NCBI GenBank assembly: GCA_903887175.1
Contig: CAISOV010000029.1
Span: 1 to 46,037 of the forward strand
Length of the DNA: 46,037 bases
DNA from: an uncultured Micrococcales bacterium
GTDB taxonomy: Bacteria; Actinomycetota; Actinomycetes; Actinomycetales; Microbacteriaceae
Direction: 5' to 3'
Below are positions 11,313-20,936 of this stretch, in pieces. How positions within the stretch are numbered: position 1 is the first letter of the stretch; each line of letters opens with the position of its first letter. The notes beneath the pieces were generated by a model. The model did no database searches. It was not told the DNA's origin and was given only the letters and a program-made list of their open reading frames with translations. The translations under genes were made by a program, and so were the position numbers.

Positions 11313-12737
11313 TTACTGCTGTTGACCTTTGATTCGGTCAATAATTTCAGTGACCTGGTTATAGACGTAGTGTCGTTCGCGCATCATTTCTGAGACTTTT
11401 TTGCATGCGTACATCACAGTGGTGTGGTCGCGACCAAAGAGTTCGCCAATCTTCGGCAGTGAAAGGTCGGTCATTTCGCGGCAGAGATACATAGCAATCT
11501 GCCTTGCCATGGCTATTGCCTTAATGCGAGATGATCCGTTGATATCTTCTTTGGTTAGTTGGTAATAGCGACAAACCGCTTCGTTGATTTGAGCCGGCGT
11601 GGTTATTTTTGACTCGCCGAGCGGCACTAAATCTTTGAGAACAGTTTTTGCTGTTGCCATGTCTACGCTGTGGCGGTTCAAGTTTGCATAGGCAATGAGG
11701 CGAATCAGAGTGCCCTCAAGTTCGCGCACATTCGAGGCGACTCGGGCAGCGACATATTCAAGAATCTCTTGATCAATTCTGACTTTTTCGTTCTCTGCCT
11801 TCTTGCGCAGAATAGCGATGCGGGTTTCAAGTTCTGGCGCCTGAATGTCTGTCTTTAGACCCCACTCAAACCTTGAAACCATTCGAACTTCGAAGCCGTT
11901 TAGGTCGCTCGGTTGCTTATCACTTGTGATCACCAGCTGCTTGTTGTGCTCGTGCAAAGCATTGAATGTCTGAAAAAACGCCTCTTGGGTTTGATCTTTA
12001 CCCTGCAAGAACTGAATGTCATCGATAAGAAGAATGTCTATTTCGCGGTAGCGTGACTGGAACTCTTTTTGGGAGTTGGTCTGAATCGAGTTAATGAAGT
12101 CGTTGGTGAACTCTTCGCTCGAAACGTAACGAACTTTAATTCTTGGATACATCGAGATGGCATAGTGACCAATCGCGTGTAGCAGGTGGGTTTTGCCAAG
12201 ACCCGATGATCCATAAATAAAGAGCGGGTTATATGCCTTGGCCGGCGATTCAGCAACCGCAAATGCGGCCGCATGAGCGAAACGGTTTGAACCGCCGGTG
12301 ACGAAGTTATCGAAGGTGTACCGAGGGTTAAGTCTGGTGTCGAAACCACCAGCAGTTTTAGAGCGATCAGCGCGACCATAAGACTCGACCTGGTTTCGCT
12401 GACTCTCAGCAGAAGGCGGCTCAGCAGGCGTCGTTGACTCGGTTATGTTGAGTGCCAGGCTCGACTGAATTTCTGGGTTGATGACAGTTGCGAAGTTGGT
12501 TGGGTGCCTGTCGTCGTCACTGCTATTCATGTGCTCTGTAATAAGCGGCCGCATGCTTTGGTCAAGCATGGTTCTGGTGAACTCGTTGGGCACCTCTAGA
12601 TATAGGGTTTGCTCGATGATTCCCTTAGGAACCACCAGAGACAAGAACCCCATGTTTGAAGGGGTCATTCGGTCATCGTTGCCCAGGCGGTTGACTAGAT
12701 CGTGCCACAGAGAGTGCACATCGATTTCGCCGCTCAT
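11313..12737 (-). CDS. dnaA: Chromosomal replication initiator protein DnaA
   Basis: 'NPLFIYGSSGLGKTHLLHAIGHY' and the 'GRDHTTVMYACKKV' DNA-binding signature. Confidence 0.99.
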   Translation of the reverse strand: MSGEIDVHSLWHDLVNRLGNDDRMTPSNMGFLSLVVPKGIIEQTLYLEVPNEFTRTMLDQSMRPLITEHMNSSDDDRHPTNFATVINPEIQSSLALNITESTTPAEPPSAESQRNQVESYGRADRSKTAGGFDTRLNPRYTFDNFVTGGSNRFAHAAAFAVAESPAKAYNPLFIYGSSGLGKTHLLHAIGHYAISMYPRIKVRYVSSEEFTNDFINSIQTNSQKEFQSRYREIDILLIDDIQFLQGKDQTQEAFFQTFNALHEHNKQLVITSDKQPSDLNGFEVRMVSRFEWGLKTDIQAPELETRIAILRKKAENEKVRIDQEILEYVAARVASNVRELEGTLIRLIAYANLNRHSVDMATAKTVLKDLVPLGESKITTPAQINEAVCRYYQLTKEDINGSSRIKAIAMARQIAMYLCREMTDLSLPKIGELFGRDHTTVMYACKKVSEMMRERHYVYNQVTEIIDRIKGQQQ

Positions 12738-12789
12738 TCAATCACCTTAGGTTGTTTAAAAAGTTTGATTTATGCCAGTTTTGCACAAG

Positions 12790-12890
12790 TTATACACTTG
12801 TGGATAGCCTGTGCATAACTACCGGATTGAGGCTAAGTGCTGACCGGCAATTCAAGTCAAGGTAATGATTCAAACTAAAAGTTATGCACA
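12790..12890. promoter_or_regulatory. DnaA-box cluster between dnaA and rpmH
   Basis: TTATACACT (12790-12798), TGTGGATAG (12799-12807), TGTGCATAA (12810-12818), TTATGCACA (12882-12890). Confidence 0.75.
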
Positions 12891-13101
12891 ATTGCAAATT
12901 TTAGCAGCGTGTCGAAATTAACGATTTGAAAAACTCGTGCGACAATCACGCAAGATTTGCGAGTCAGACTTGACCAAGTGGGTATTAAGGGCGTAGGTTT
13001 AACAGGTTGCTCTGCACAAGAACTGCCGAGCGCATCGCGATCTTGACAGATCAGCGGCTTCACCTGAGTTCTAAACACACAAATTTTTGGAGTGAACACC
13101 C

Positions 13102-13239
13102 ATGACCAAGCGCACCTTTCAACCAAACAACCGTCGTCGCGCCAAGACCCACGGTTTTCGTCTTCGCATGTCGACTCGTGCCGGCCGCGCCATTTTGGCT
13201 GCACGCCGCCGCAAGGGTCGCTCAGAGCTGTCAGCCTAA
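13102..13239 (+). CDS. rpmH: 50S ribosomal protein L34
   Basis: [45 protein letters not shown]; missing from the supplied ORF track because it is only 45 aa. Confidence 0.99.
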   Translation: MTKRTFQPNNRRRAKTHGFRLRMSTRAGRAILAARRRKGRSELSA

Positions 13240-13258
13240 CCAGTAGCAATCGCGACCA

Positions 13259-13612
13259 ATGCTGGCTCGCGCTAACCGCATTCTGAAACCTTCGGAGTTT
13301 CGAATGGTAATGAACACTGGCGAACGAATGTCAACGAAGAACTTCGTATTTTTTTATAAGCGGGATGTAACCCTAGGGGCATCCCGTTTTGGCTTTGTCG
13401 TGTCAAAAATGGTTGGCGGAGCCGTTGTGCGCAACACTGTGAAACGTCGCCTTAGAGCGCAAAGCAGGCTTTTGCTGCAAAGCGTCTCTGATCACCCAAC
13501 TTTCTGGTTCGTAGCCAGGTGCCTGCCTGCTTCAGCTTCGGCCGACTCGGCCGAAATCTATAACGACCTGGCAAAAGCTTTTTCTATGCTCAGCGCAAAG
13601 CAGGCCCGATGA
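13259..13612 (+). CDS. rnpA: Ribonuclease P protein component
   Basis: 'FGFVVSKMVGGAVVRNTVKRRLRAQSR' RnpA signature; downstream of rpmH. Confidence 0.97.
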   Translation: MLARANRILKPSEFRMVMNTGERMSTKNFVFFYKRDVTLGASRFGFVVSKMVGGAVVRNTVKRRLRAQSRLLLQSVSDHPTFWFVARCLPASASADSAEIYNDLAKAFSMLSAKQAR

Positions 13613-13923
13613 ACTTGGCAACTATGGCGCAATGGGCAGCTCTGACGCCTAGAAATCTTGGCGTTGCCTTGATCTCTGCTTATCGAAAAGTGATTTCGCC
13701 GCTCTATGGTGATGTTTGTCGTTACCACCCGAGTTGTTCTGCCTATGGCCTAGGTCAAGTGCAACAGCGAGGATTGGTAGTGGGCTCTTTTCTTGCCCTG
13801 TGGCGAATTCTGCGCTGCAACCCTTTTAGCCACGGCGGCGTTGACAATGTTCGCCTGCGTAACACCTGGTTTCAAATCAATCGTTTTGGCTTTGCGGAGC
13901 CAAAGTTAGTGAAAGGTATCTAA
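13609..13923 (+). CDS. yidD: Membrane protein insertion efficiency factor YidD
   Basis: 'LISAYRKVISPLYGDVCRYHPSCSAYGLGQVQQRG...RCNPFSHGGVD'. Confidence 0.96.
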   Translation: MNLATMAQWAALTPRNLGVALISAYRKVISPLYGDVCRYHPSCSAYGLGQVQQRGLVVGSFLALWRILRCNPFSHGGVDNVRLRNTWFQINRFGFAEPKLVKGI

Positions 13924-14834
13924 TGCCCGATATTTTGTGGCCCATCAAGTGGGCAATTGAAGCCATTCTGGTGTTTTGGCATGCACTGTTTTCGGCGATC
14001 GGTTTCGATGGCAACGCCGGTTTGACTTGGATTCTCTCAATCATCGGCCTAGTCGTGGTTGTGCGTTCGGCTATGATTCCGGTGTTTGTGCGTCAGATCA
14101 AGAGTCAGCGAAACATGTTGGTCATGCAACCAGAGCTGCAGGCGCTTCAAAAGAAATACAAAGGCAAGACTGACCCAGACAGTCGTCAGAAGTTCGCTGC
14201 CGAGCAAATGGAGCTTTACAAGAAGTACAAAGCAAACCCACTTAGCTCTTGCATGCCTCTGTTGTTGCAGATGCCTATTTTTGGTGGACTCTTTGTTGTG
14301 CTAAACGAAGCCCAGAAGTCGCACCCCGGTGTGGGCCTTTTGACCACCGACTTAGCTCAGTCATTTGCACACGCAAACTTTTTGGGCGCTGAGCTTTCGA
14401 CCAACTTTAATGGCAACACCAACGCCAAGATTATGGCCGCTGTGATGATCGTTCTGATGACAGCGTCACAGTTCATCACGCAACGCCAGATTATGTCGAA
14501 GAACCAGAACCCGGCTGCTATGAACTCGCAATATGCGCAGACTCAGAAAATCATGCTTTACGTGTTCCCTTTGATCTTCGCGGTATCTAGCTTTGCTTTT
14601 CCGCTTGGTGTCATGTGGTACTGGCTCGCATCAAACTTTTGGACCATGGGCCAGCAGTTCATTGTGATTCGCAACATGCCAACCCCTGGCTCAGAGGCGC
14701 ACGCGGCACGTGAGGCCAGACTTGCCAAGAAGGGCAAACCCCTGACCGTTGAGCAAATCGAAGAGCTGCCCGAGCCTGCAAAACAGCAAAGAGTTCAGCC
14801 GGTGTCAAAGACCCGCGCTAAGAAAAAACCCTAA
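13923..14834 (+). CDS. yidC: Membrane protein insertase YidC
   Basis: 60KD_IMP-type 'LSIIGLVVVVRSAMIPVFVRQIKSQRNMLVMQPELQALQKKYKGK', followed by a basic tail. Confidence 0.97.
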   Translation: MPDILWPIKWAIEAILVFWHALFSAIGFDGNAGLTWILSIIGLVVVVRSAMIPVFVRQIKSQRNMLVMQPELQALQKKYKGKTDPDSRQKFAAEQMELYKKYKANPLSSCMPLLLQMPIFGGLFVVLNEAQKSHPGVGLLTTDLAQSFAHANFLGAELSTNFNGNTNAKIMAAVMIVLMTASQFITQRQIMSKNQNPAAMNSQYAQTQKIMLYVFPLIFAVSSFAFPLGVMWYWLASNFWTMGQQFIVIRNMPTPGSEAHAAREARLAKKGKPLTVEQIEELPEPAKQQRVQPVSKTRAKKKP

Positions 14835-14861
14835 TAACTAGAGACATCAAGGACCTTATAA

Positions 14862-15455
14862 ATGAGCGAAATCAAGAACGAAGTGGCCCAAGACGAAGTT
14901 TTGGTTGAGACACAGTCAGCAGAAGTTCAAACAGATGCTGAAGTAGACGAGGCTTCGGCTGAAGGCACCGAGGGTGCTCAGCAGAACAAGTCGGCAAAAG
15001 CCCTAGAAGAAGAGGGCGACATCGCTGCCGACTATCTAGAAGAGCTGCTAGATATTTTCGATCTTGACGGTGACATCGACATCGATGTGCGCGGTGGCCG
15101 CGCCTATCTTGAGGTTACAGCCGGCGCCAACAGCAACCTTAGAGTCATTTCTGAACCCGAAACCGTCGAGGCTTTGCAAGAGTTGACTCGCCTAGCGGTT
15201 CAGGCAAAGACCAATGCCTTTAGTCGTTTGATTTTAGATGTCGGCGGTTCACGCCAAGCGCGAGTAAATGAACTTGCGAAGGTTGCCCAGCGGGCTATCG
15301 ACAAGGTAACAGCCTCTGGCGAAGCCTTTGCGCTAAAGCCGATGTCGTCATATGAGCGCAAAATCATTCACGACCTAGTTTCAGACGCAGGCCTAGTGTC
15401 TGAATCTGAGGGCGAGGGTCGCGACCGGCACATTGTGGTCAAACCACAGGCCTAA
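14862..15455 (+). CDS. jag: Jag/KhpB-like R3H-domain RNA-binding protein
   Basis: KH and R3H regions; 'MSSYERKIIHDLVSDAGLVSESEGEGRDRHIVVKP'; acidic N-terminal region. Confidence 0.93.
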   Translation: MSEIKNEVAQDEVLVETQSAEVQTDAEVDEASAEGTEGAQQNKSAKALEEEGDIAADYLEELLDIFDLDGDIDIDVRGGRAYLEVTAGANSNLRVISEPETVEALQELTRLAVQAKTNAFSRLILDVGGSRQARVNELAKVAQRAIDKVTASGEAFALKPMSSYERKIIHDLVSDAGLVSESEGEGRDRHIVVKPQA

Positions 15456-15471
15456 TGTTTCACGTGAAACA
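15456..15471. promoter_or_regulatory. parS site (jag-rsmG)
   Basis: Perfect TGTTTCACGTGAAACA palindrome. Confidence 0.96.
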
Positions 15472-15473
15472 TT

Positions 15474-16130
15474 TTGGATGATCTAGTGCCGCAATCAGAG
15501 CCCGACTTTGAGGTTGAAGCAGTTCCGCACCAGGCTTTAGGGATTTTTGGGGAACGTTTAGGCAAGGCATTGGCATATGCCGAAGCATTAGTTGAAGACA
15601 GCGATCAACTCGGCTTGCTTGGCCCAAGGGAGCTTCCAAAGCTGTGGAGCCGGCACATTCTTAACTCTGCTGTAGTGGCTGAAGTGCTCAAGCCGGGGGA
15701 GTCAGTCGCCGATGTTGGGTCTGGTGCCGGGCTGCCTGGAATTCCAATGGCGATTGCGCGACCTGATGTGCACTTCGTTTTGATTGAACCAATGGAACGC
15801 CGCGCAAACTGGCTGCAAAAACAAGTGGACATTCTCGAGCTATCAAACGTTGACGTGCTTCGCGCCCGAGCTGAAGAGGTCGGTCGTGCTGACTTTGACG
15901 TGGTCACGGCTCGAGCGGTGTCAGCATTGCCCAAGCTGTTGCGCATGACAGTTGATCTGATTCGGCCCGGTGGTCGACTGGTTGCTCTCAAAGGCGAAAG
16001 AGCCCAATCTGAAATCGATGAATCAAAACCACTTGTAAAGAAACTTAAGTTGGCTTCTTTTGAGATTTTGTTCACAGGGCAGTCGATTCTTGAGGAACCA
16101 ACACGTGTTGTTGTCGTTAAGCTTGTCTAG
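15474..16130 (+). CDS. rsmG: 16S rRNA (guanine527-N7)-methyltransferase RsmG
   Basis: 'GPRELPKLWSRHILNSAVVAE...VADVGSGAGLPGIPMAIARPD'; TTG start. Confidence 0.95.
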   Translation: MDDLVPQSEPDFEVEAVPHQALGIFGERLGKALAYAEALVEDSDQLGLLGPRELPKLWSRHILNSAVVAEVLKPGESVADVGSGAGLPGIPMAIARPDVHFVLIEPMERRANWLQKQVDILELSNVDVLRARAEEVGRADFDVVTARAVSALPKLLRMTVDLIRPGGRLVALKGERAQSEIDESKPLVKKLKLASFEILFTGQSILEEPTRVVVVKLV

Positions 16131-16156
16131 AACGCCCCGCGCTTTAGAGAGTCGAA

Positions 16157-16315
16157 ATGCAATCACAATCAGACGTATCAGCTAGTACCCCTAAAACGGT
16201 AACTTCTGGCCTTGGTTACCCGAACAACCGGCTTGAGGTTAGCGCTGAACCCACCGGTTGGTTGCAGAATTCTTTTGAAACCACCGTCAATGTTTCACGT
16301 GAAACAATTGGATAA
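16157..16315 (+). CDS. Possible 52-aa small ORF containing parS (between rsmG and parA)
   Basis: ATG at 16157 to TAA at 16313-16315: MQSQSDVSASTPKTVTSGLGYPNNRLEVSAEPTGWLQNSFETTVNVSRETIG. In a different frame from parA. Confidence 0.3.
   Translation: MQSQSDVSASTPKTVTSGLGYPNNRLEVSAEPTGWLQNSFETTVNVSRETIG
16291..16306. promoter_or_regulatory. parS site (upstream of parA)
   Basis: Perfect TGTTTCACGTGAAACA palindrome. Confidence 0.96.
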
Positions 16316-16319
16316 CCAG

Positions 16320-17210
16320 ATGTCTGAAACCCCTTTAGCGCAAGAGCTAACCGATAACACCCGTCGCCTGGCGGCGGCTAGGGCCGCAACCGTTCTAAAG
16401 CCGGCCAAGACTCGCATTTTTACTGTTTCGAATCAAAAAGGTGGCGTGGGCAAGACCACTTCGTCTGTCAACCTCGCTGCGGCGCTGGCCAGCAAAGGTC
16501 TCAAAGTTCTGGTTATTGACCTCGACCCTCAGGGCAATGCGTCTACAGCCTTGGGCGTGCAACACCAAAAAGGCGTGAAAGGCACTTTTGAAGTGCTGGT
16601 TGACGATGTGCCCATGATCAACCTGATTCAAAGAAGTTCGACTTTTGAGAGCCTCTATTGCCTGCCGGCCACTATCGACCTAGCTGGTGCCGACATCACA
16701 CTTTTCGAAGAGTTTAGTAACGAAGAACGCAGAAATCGCCTAGAGGCATCTATATCGACCATGCTTGCGACCATGCCGGCAGATAAGCGGCCAGACTACA
16801 TTTTTATCGATTGCCCGCCAAGCTTGGGTTTGTTGACAGTGAACGCCTTCGTTGCCGCTAACGAGGTGCTAATACCGATTCAATGTGAGTACTACGCCCT
16901 CGAAGGTCTTCAACAGCTGCTGGAAACTATCGACAGAATCAAATCGAACCTGAACCCTAAGCTGCGAGTCAGCACTATATTGCTAACAATGTTTGATGCG
17001 CGCACCAAGCTTGCTGGGCAAGTGGCTGATGAAGTTCGAAAGCACTTCGCCAACGAGGTGCTTGACGCAGTGATTCCGCGCGCAGTTAGAGTTTCTGAAG
17101 CACCGAGCTTTGGCGAGACAATCATGACCTACGACAAGAGTTCTTCAGGTGCAATCGCATATCTTGAAGCTGCAATCGAAATGGCAAATAAGGGAGCCCA
17201 TAATGGCTGA
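16320..17210 (+). CDS. parA: Chromosome partitioning ATPase ParA (Soj)
   Basis: 'TRIFTVSNQKGGVGKTTSSVNLAAALA...VIDLDPQGNAST'. The ORF-track start at 16212 reads through parS, so the ATG at 16320 is preferred. Confidence 0.95.
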   Translation: MSETPLAQELTDNTRRLAAARAATVLKPAKTRIFTVSNQKGGVGKTTSSVNLAAALASKGLKVLVIDLDPQGNASTALGVQHQKGVKGTFEVLVDDVPMINLIQRSSTFESLYCLPATIDLAGADITLFEEFSNEERRNRLEASISTMLATMPADKRPDYIFIDCPPSLGLLTVNAFVAANEVLIPIQCEYYALEGLQQLLETIDRIKSNLNPKLRVSTILLTMFDARTKLAGQVADEVRKHFANEVLDAVIPRAVRVSEAPSFGETIMTYDKSSSGAIAYLEAAIEMANKGAHNG

Positions 17211-18162
17211 GAAAAAAGGCGGCCTAGGCCGCGGAATCGGTGCGCTCATTCCAACTTCGACTGCGCCCGGTGAACGCCCAATAGACGCGTTCTTCAATAG
17301 CTCAGATAACCCGCAGGCTTCAGGCTCAGAAGGCCTAATCGAAGTGCCAGGTGCGCGTTTCGGGCATTTAGACATCAACTCGATTGTTCCCAACGCCAAA
17401 CAGCCGCGTTCAGTGTTTGAACCAGAGGCTTTTGCCGAATTGGTGCACTCGGTGCGTGAAATCGGTGTTCTGCAACCAATCGTGGTGCGCTCACTTGGCG
17501 AGCAGAATGGCAAGCAGACCTATGAGTTGATCATGGGCGAGCGTCGACTTCGGGCTTCGAAAGAAGCCGGGTTAGCAAAGATTCCCGCAGTTATTCGCGA
17601 AACTGCAGATGAAAACATGTTGCGTGACGCCTTGCTCGAAAACCTTCACCGCAGCCAACTTAATCCGCTTGAAGAAGCCAGCGCCTATCAACAACTGCTT
17701 GACGACTTTGGCATCACGCAAGATGAGCTAGCAACTCGCATCGGTCGCTCACGACCACTCATCACAAACACGATTCGCCTGCTCAAGTTGCCGGTATCGG
17801 TGCAGCGCAAGGTTGCCGCCGGAGTGCTTTCGGCCGGTCACGCTCGGGCTGTTTTGAGCGTTGATACCGACCGTATGGAATATCTTGCAAACAAAGCGAT
17901 TAGCGAGGGCCTCTCGGTTCGTGCTCTAGAAGAGCTGGTTGCCATTGACAAGCCCTCAAAGAGCAAAAAAGTCACGGTCAAGCAGGGGTCACGTCAAGAC
18001 TTATTCAAGTCGATGGCTGAGAAACTTTCAGATTCTTTGAACACACCGGTGAAAATTCAAATTGCAAAAGCCAAGGGGCACATCATTATTGATTTTGCTA
18101 ACCTGGTCGATCTAAAGCGCATCTTGGCCGAAATGGGTCAGTCTGAGGCAGGCGAGAACTAA
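17203..18162 (+). CDS. parB: Chromosome partitioning protein ParB (Spo0J)
   Basis: 'MAEKKGGLGRGIGALIPTS' and 'YELIMGERRLRASKEAGLAKIPAVIRE...ENLHRSQLNPLEEASAYQQLL'. ATG at 17203 overlaps the parA stop. Confidence 0.97.
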   Translation: MAEKKGGLGRGIGALIPTSTAPGERPIDAFFNSSDNPQASGSEGLIEVPGARFGHLDINSIVPNAKQPRSVFEPEAFAELVHSVREIGVLQPIVVRSLGEQNGKQTYELIMGERRLRASKEAGLAKIPAVIRETADENMLRDALLENLHRSQLNPLEEASAYQQLLDDFGITQDELATRIGRSRPLITNTIRLLKLPVSVQRKVAAGVLSAGHARAVLSVDTDRMEYLANKAISEGLSVRALEELVAIDKPSKSKKVTVKQGSRQDLFKSMAEKLSDSLNTPVKIQIAKAKGHIIIDFANLVDLKRILAEMGQSEAGEN

Positions 18163-19130
18163 CCGCGACCGCGGTGCGCGGCCACTGCTAACGAGTAATA
18201 GGTTTCGCCAAGGGTTTGGTGGGCCGCAAGAATTGACAGAGGCAGCAACGAGGTTTCGGTTAAACCTGGCTGCACGTTGGCTTCTAGGAACCAAATCGTT
18301 TCGCTTTCGTCGACGATCACATCAACACGCGACATGTGGCGCAGGCCCAGCAGCTCGTGCGCTTCGATAGCGGTGCGGGCAACCCGCTCGGCTAGCGCGG
18401 TTGAAAGTCTTGCGGGCACGTAGTAGTTGGTTTCACCCGCTGTGTAGCGCTCTTCGAAGCCAAAACGACCAGCTATCGGCTCAATTTCGACCGAAGGTAG
18501 CGCGATTGCTCCAGCGCCTAAGTCGATTACTGAAACTGCAAGCTCTTTGCCTTCAACAAATTTTTCGATGATTGCGACGTCGCAATACACGTAAGCATCG
18601 ATCATCGCTTTCGCGAGCTCTTCAAGCTGCCGAACTACAGTTACACCTTGAGCTGAGCCGCTGCGAGCGGGTTTGACTACAACCGGAAGAGCCAGAGAAC
18701 TAGAAACTATTTTTAAAACAGCGTCAGCATTTAACTCTTTGAAAGCCTCTTTAGGAAGGGTTACTGAAACCGGAGTTTGAATGCCAATGCGTGAAACCAG
18801 CGTTTTCGCAATTGATTTGTCCCAGGCCAAACGTGCAGCTTCTGCACTTGCCCCAACAAAAGGCACACCGCTCAGCGCCAAGATATCACGAAGCGCGCCG
18901 TCTTCACCCGTAGCACCATGCAAAACGGGCCAGATGACGTCTGGGCGGTCTGTTTCGATGTTTTCGAGCAAATGTGCGTCTGGCTCGCGAATAATGACCG
19001 TAGCGCCCTGCTCGGCGAGGGCATCAGCCACGCGACGGGCAGATTTGAGCGATATGTCGCGTTCGTGCGAGATTCCACCAGCCAAAACCTGAATTACCAG
19101 CTTGTCAGAGGTGTGCTGCTTAGGAATCAT
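18159..19130 (-). CDS. ddl: D-alanine--D-alanine ligase
   Basis: 'VLAGGISHERDISLKSARRVADAL', ATP-grasp 'VVKPARSGSAQGVTVV', 'FLEANVQPGLTETSLLP'. Confidence 0.95.
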   Translation of the reverse strand: MIPKQHTSDKLVIQVLAGGISHERDISLKSARRVADALAEQGATVIIREPDAHLLENIETDRPDVIWPVLHGATGEDGALRDILALSGVPFVGASAEAARLAWDKSIAKTLVSRIGIQTPVSVTLPKEAFKELNADAVLKIVSSSLALPVVVKPARSGSAQGVTVVRQLEELAKAMIDAYVYCDVAIIEKFVEGKELAVSVIDLGAGAIALPSVEIEPIAGRFGFEERYTAGETNYYVPARLSTALAERVARTAIEAHELLGLRHMSRVDVIVDESETIWFLEANVQPGLTETSLLPLSILAAHQTLGETYYSLAVAAHRGRG

Positions 19131-20392
19131 CGTTCTGCTCCTTTGTGCCCAAAGGTTTCAAGCAGCTCGGTTTGAAGGTTGATAACCGTGGCCAAACGCT
19201 TGATGCCTATTTTGATGTTATCTGGCGTTGGGTAGCTGTAACTGATTCTTAGGTTGCTTTGACCTGTGCCGTCACCAAAAAACGCTGTTCCTGGGGTGTA
19301 TGCAACGAGTTCTTTTACAGCCAATGGCAGCATGGCCTTAGAGTCGATGCCCTGAGGCAAAGTGAGCCACAAATAGAAACCACCATTTGGTTTTGTGGTG
19401 CGCACGCCTGGCAGATGCTCTTGCATCGCCTGCAACGCGGCATCTCGGCGATCGCGATAGACGCCTCGAAACGTATCGATTTGTTTTTGCCAGTCTGCCG
19501 TCGCCAAATATTCGCTAATCATCATTTGGCTGAACGAACTTGGGCAAAGCAGTGCAGATTCATTGGCAAGAACCATTTTGTCGCGAATTGCAGGTGGCGC
19601 CAGAACATAACCAACGCGAAAACCCGGCGCAAGAATCTTAGAGAAGCTACCCAAATAAATCACACCGTCTTCGTTATAAGACCTAAGTGCCATTGGCGGC
19701 TTTTCATCGAAATACAACAATCCATAAGGATTATCTTCGATGACCAAAATGTGGTGGCGACGGCAAATTTCAAGTATCTTGTGGCGACGGGGTTCGCTTA
19801 GCGTGACACCAGAAGGATTGCCAAAGTTAGGAACAAGGTACAAAAATTTGATTTTTCGACCCTCAGCGAGCATTTTGTCGATGCTTTCTTGCAAAGCTTC
19901 GGGTGACATGCCATCGTCGTCGGTGAATACGTGCTCAATGTGGGCCTCGTAATGCCTGAAAATACCGATTGCGCCCACATAACTAGGCGCCTCTGCGAGA
20001 ACTACGTCGCCCTCATCAAGGAACAAACCCGATAGCAGGTCGAGGCCATGTTGAGAACCCGTGGTGATAACTAGGTCTTCGACGCTGCTGCTAATGCCTT
20101 CGAGTGCCATTAGTTCACGAATCTGATCGCGCAGCACCGGGTCACCTTGACCACTGCCGTATTGCAGCGCGATGTCGCCTCGGCTGGCCATTAGTGTTTC
20201 ATAGCTTTGGCTCAAGAGTTCTTTTGGCAATGCTGAAACATAAGGCATGCCGCCAGCAAGCGAGACGACCTCGGGGCGACTAACCACAGCAAAAAGCGCT
20301 CGTACTTCTGAAACCGACAAAGTGTTAGCGCGCGCAGCATAAGCACCTAGCCATTGGTCTAGATTCAAACCTTGCTGCTGCTCTTGTGTCAT
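19127..20392 (-). CDS. PLP-dependent aminotransferase, class I/II (2-aminoadipate/valine-type, LysN-like)
   Basis: 'VITTGSQHGLDLLSGLFLDEGDVVLAEAPSYVGAI', 'VPNFGNPSGVTLS', 'YLGSFSKILAPGFRVGYV'. Confidence 0.92.
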   Translation of the reverse strand: MTQEQQQGLNLDQWLGAYAARANTLSVSEVRALFAVVSRPEVVSLAGGMPYVSALPKELLSQSYETLMASRGDIALQYGSGQGDPVLRDQIRELMALEGISSSVEDLVITTGSQHGLDLLSGLFLDEGDVVLAEAPSYVGAIGIFRHYEAHIEHVFTDDDGMSPEALQESIDKMLAEGRKIKFLYLVPNFGNPSGVTLSEPRRHKILEICRRHHILVIEDNPYGLLYFDEKPPMALRSYNEDGVIYLGSFSKILAPGFRVGYVLAPPAIRDKMVLANESALLCPSSFSQMMISEYLATADWQKQIDTFRGVYRDRRDAALQAMQEHLPGVRTTKPNGGFYLWLTLPQGIDSKAMLPLAVKELVAYTPGTAFFGDGTGQSNLRISYSYPTPDNIKIGIKRLATVINLQTELLETFGHKGAER

Positions 20393-20525
20393 GGTTGCTC
20401 CCGCGATTCAAGGGTTTTTGCGTGAAACCCTTGGGCATTTTCATTCAAGCTTAATAAAAACGCCACTGCGATGCACACTTAAGAGCAAAACCGCACGTTA
20501 CCTGCCAGATCAGCGAGGTGCGTGC

Positions 20526-20541
20526 GGTTTCACGTGAAACA
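20526..20541. promoter_or_regulatory. parS-like site (aminotransferase-trxA intergenic)
   Basis: GGTTTCACGTGAAACA; perfect 14-bp core GTTTCACGTGAAAC with one flank mismatch. Confidence 0.9.
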
Positions 20542-20579
20542 AGTAGCGCTGGCTCGAATGAACCGACGCAAAGCGCTTT

Positions 20580-20903
20580 TTAGGCCAAAAACTCGCTTAG
20601 CTCAGCGACCAAAACTGGTTTTGGCTTAGCGCCAACCATCTGTTTTACCAGTTCGCCGCCTTTGAAAACCTGAAGTGCCGGAATCGAGACGATGCCGTAT
20701 TGCTGAGCCAACGCAGGCTCTTCGTCGACGTTGACTTTGACGATTTCGATTTTGCCGGCATATTCAGCCGCAATCGCGTCAAGCACAGGCGCCACTTGGC
20801 GGCAAGGGCCACACCATTCAGCCCAAAAGTCGACCAAAACTGGCTTGCTATTGCTTAGAACATCGGCCTGAAACGATGCTGTGGTTACATTTTTGGCTGC
20901 CAT
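20580..20903 (-). CDS. trxA: Thioredoxin
   Basis: '[42 protein letters not shown]' with WCGPC motif. Confidence 0.98.
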   Translation of the reverse strand: MAAKNVTTASFQADVLSNSKPVLVDFWAEWCGPCRQVAPVLDAIAAEYAGKIEIVKVNVDEEPALAQQYGIVSIPALQVFKGGELVKQMVGAKPKPVLVAELSEFLA

Positions 20904-20936
20904 GGTAGCTCCTCTGATTGTGGCTTCGATTTAAAG

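Noticed and set aside
12875-13249. 124-aa minus-strand ORF
   Set aside because: Antisense to rpmH and across the DnaA-box region; a chance ORF.
15605-16075. 156-aa minus-strand ORF in rsmG
   Set aside because: Antisense to a well-supported rsmG; Ser/Arg/Thr-rich composition typical of shadow ORFs.
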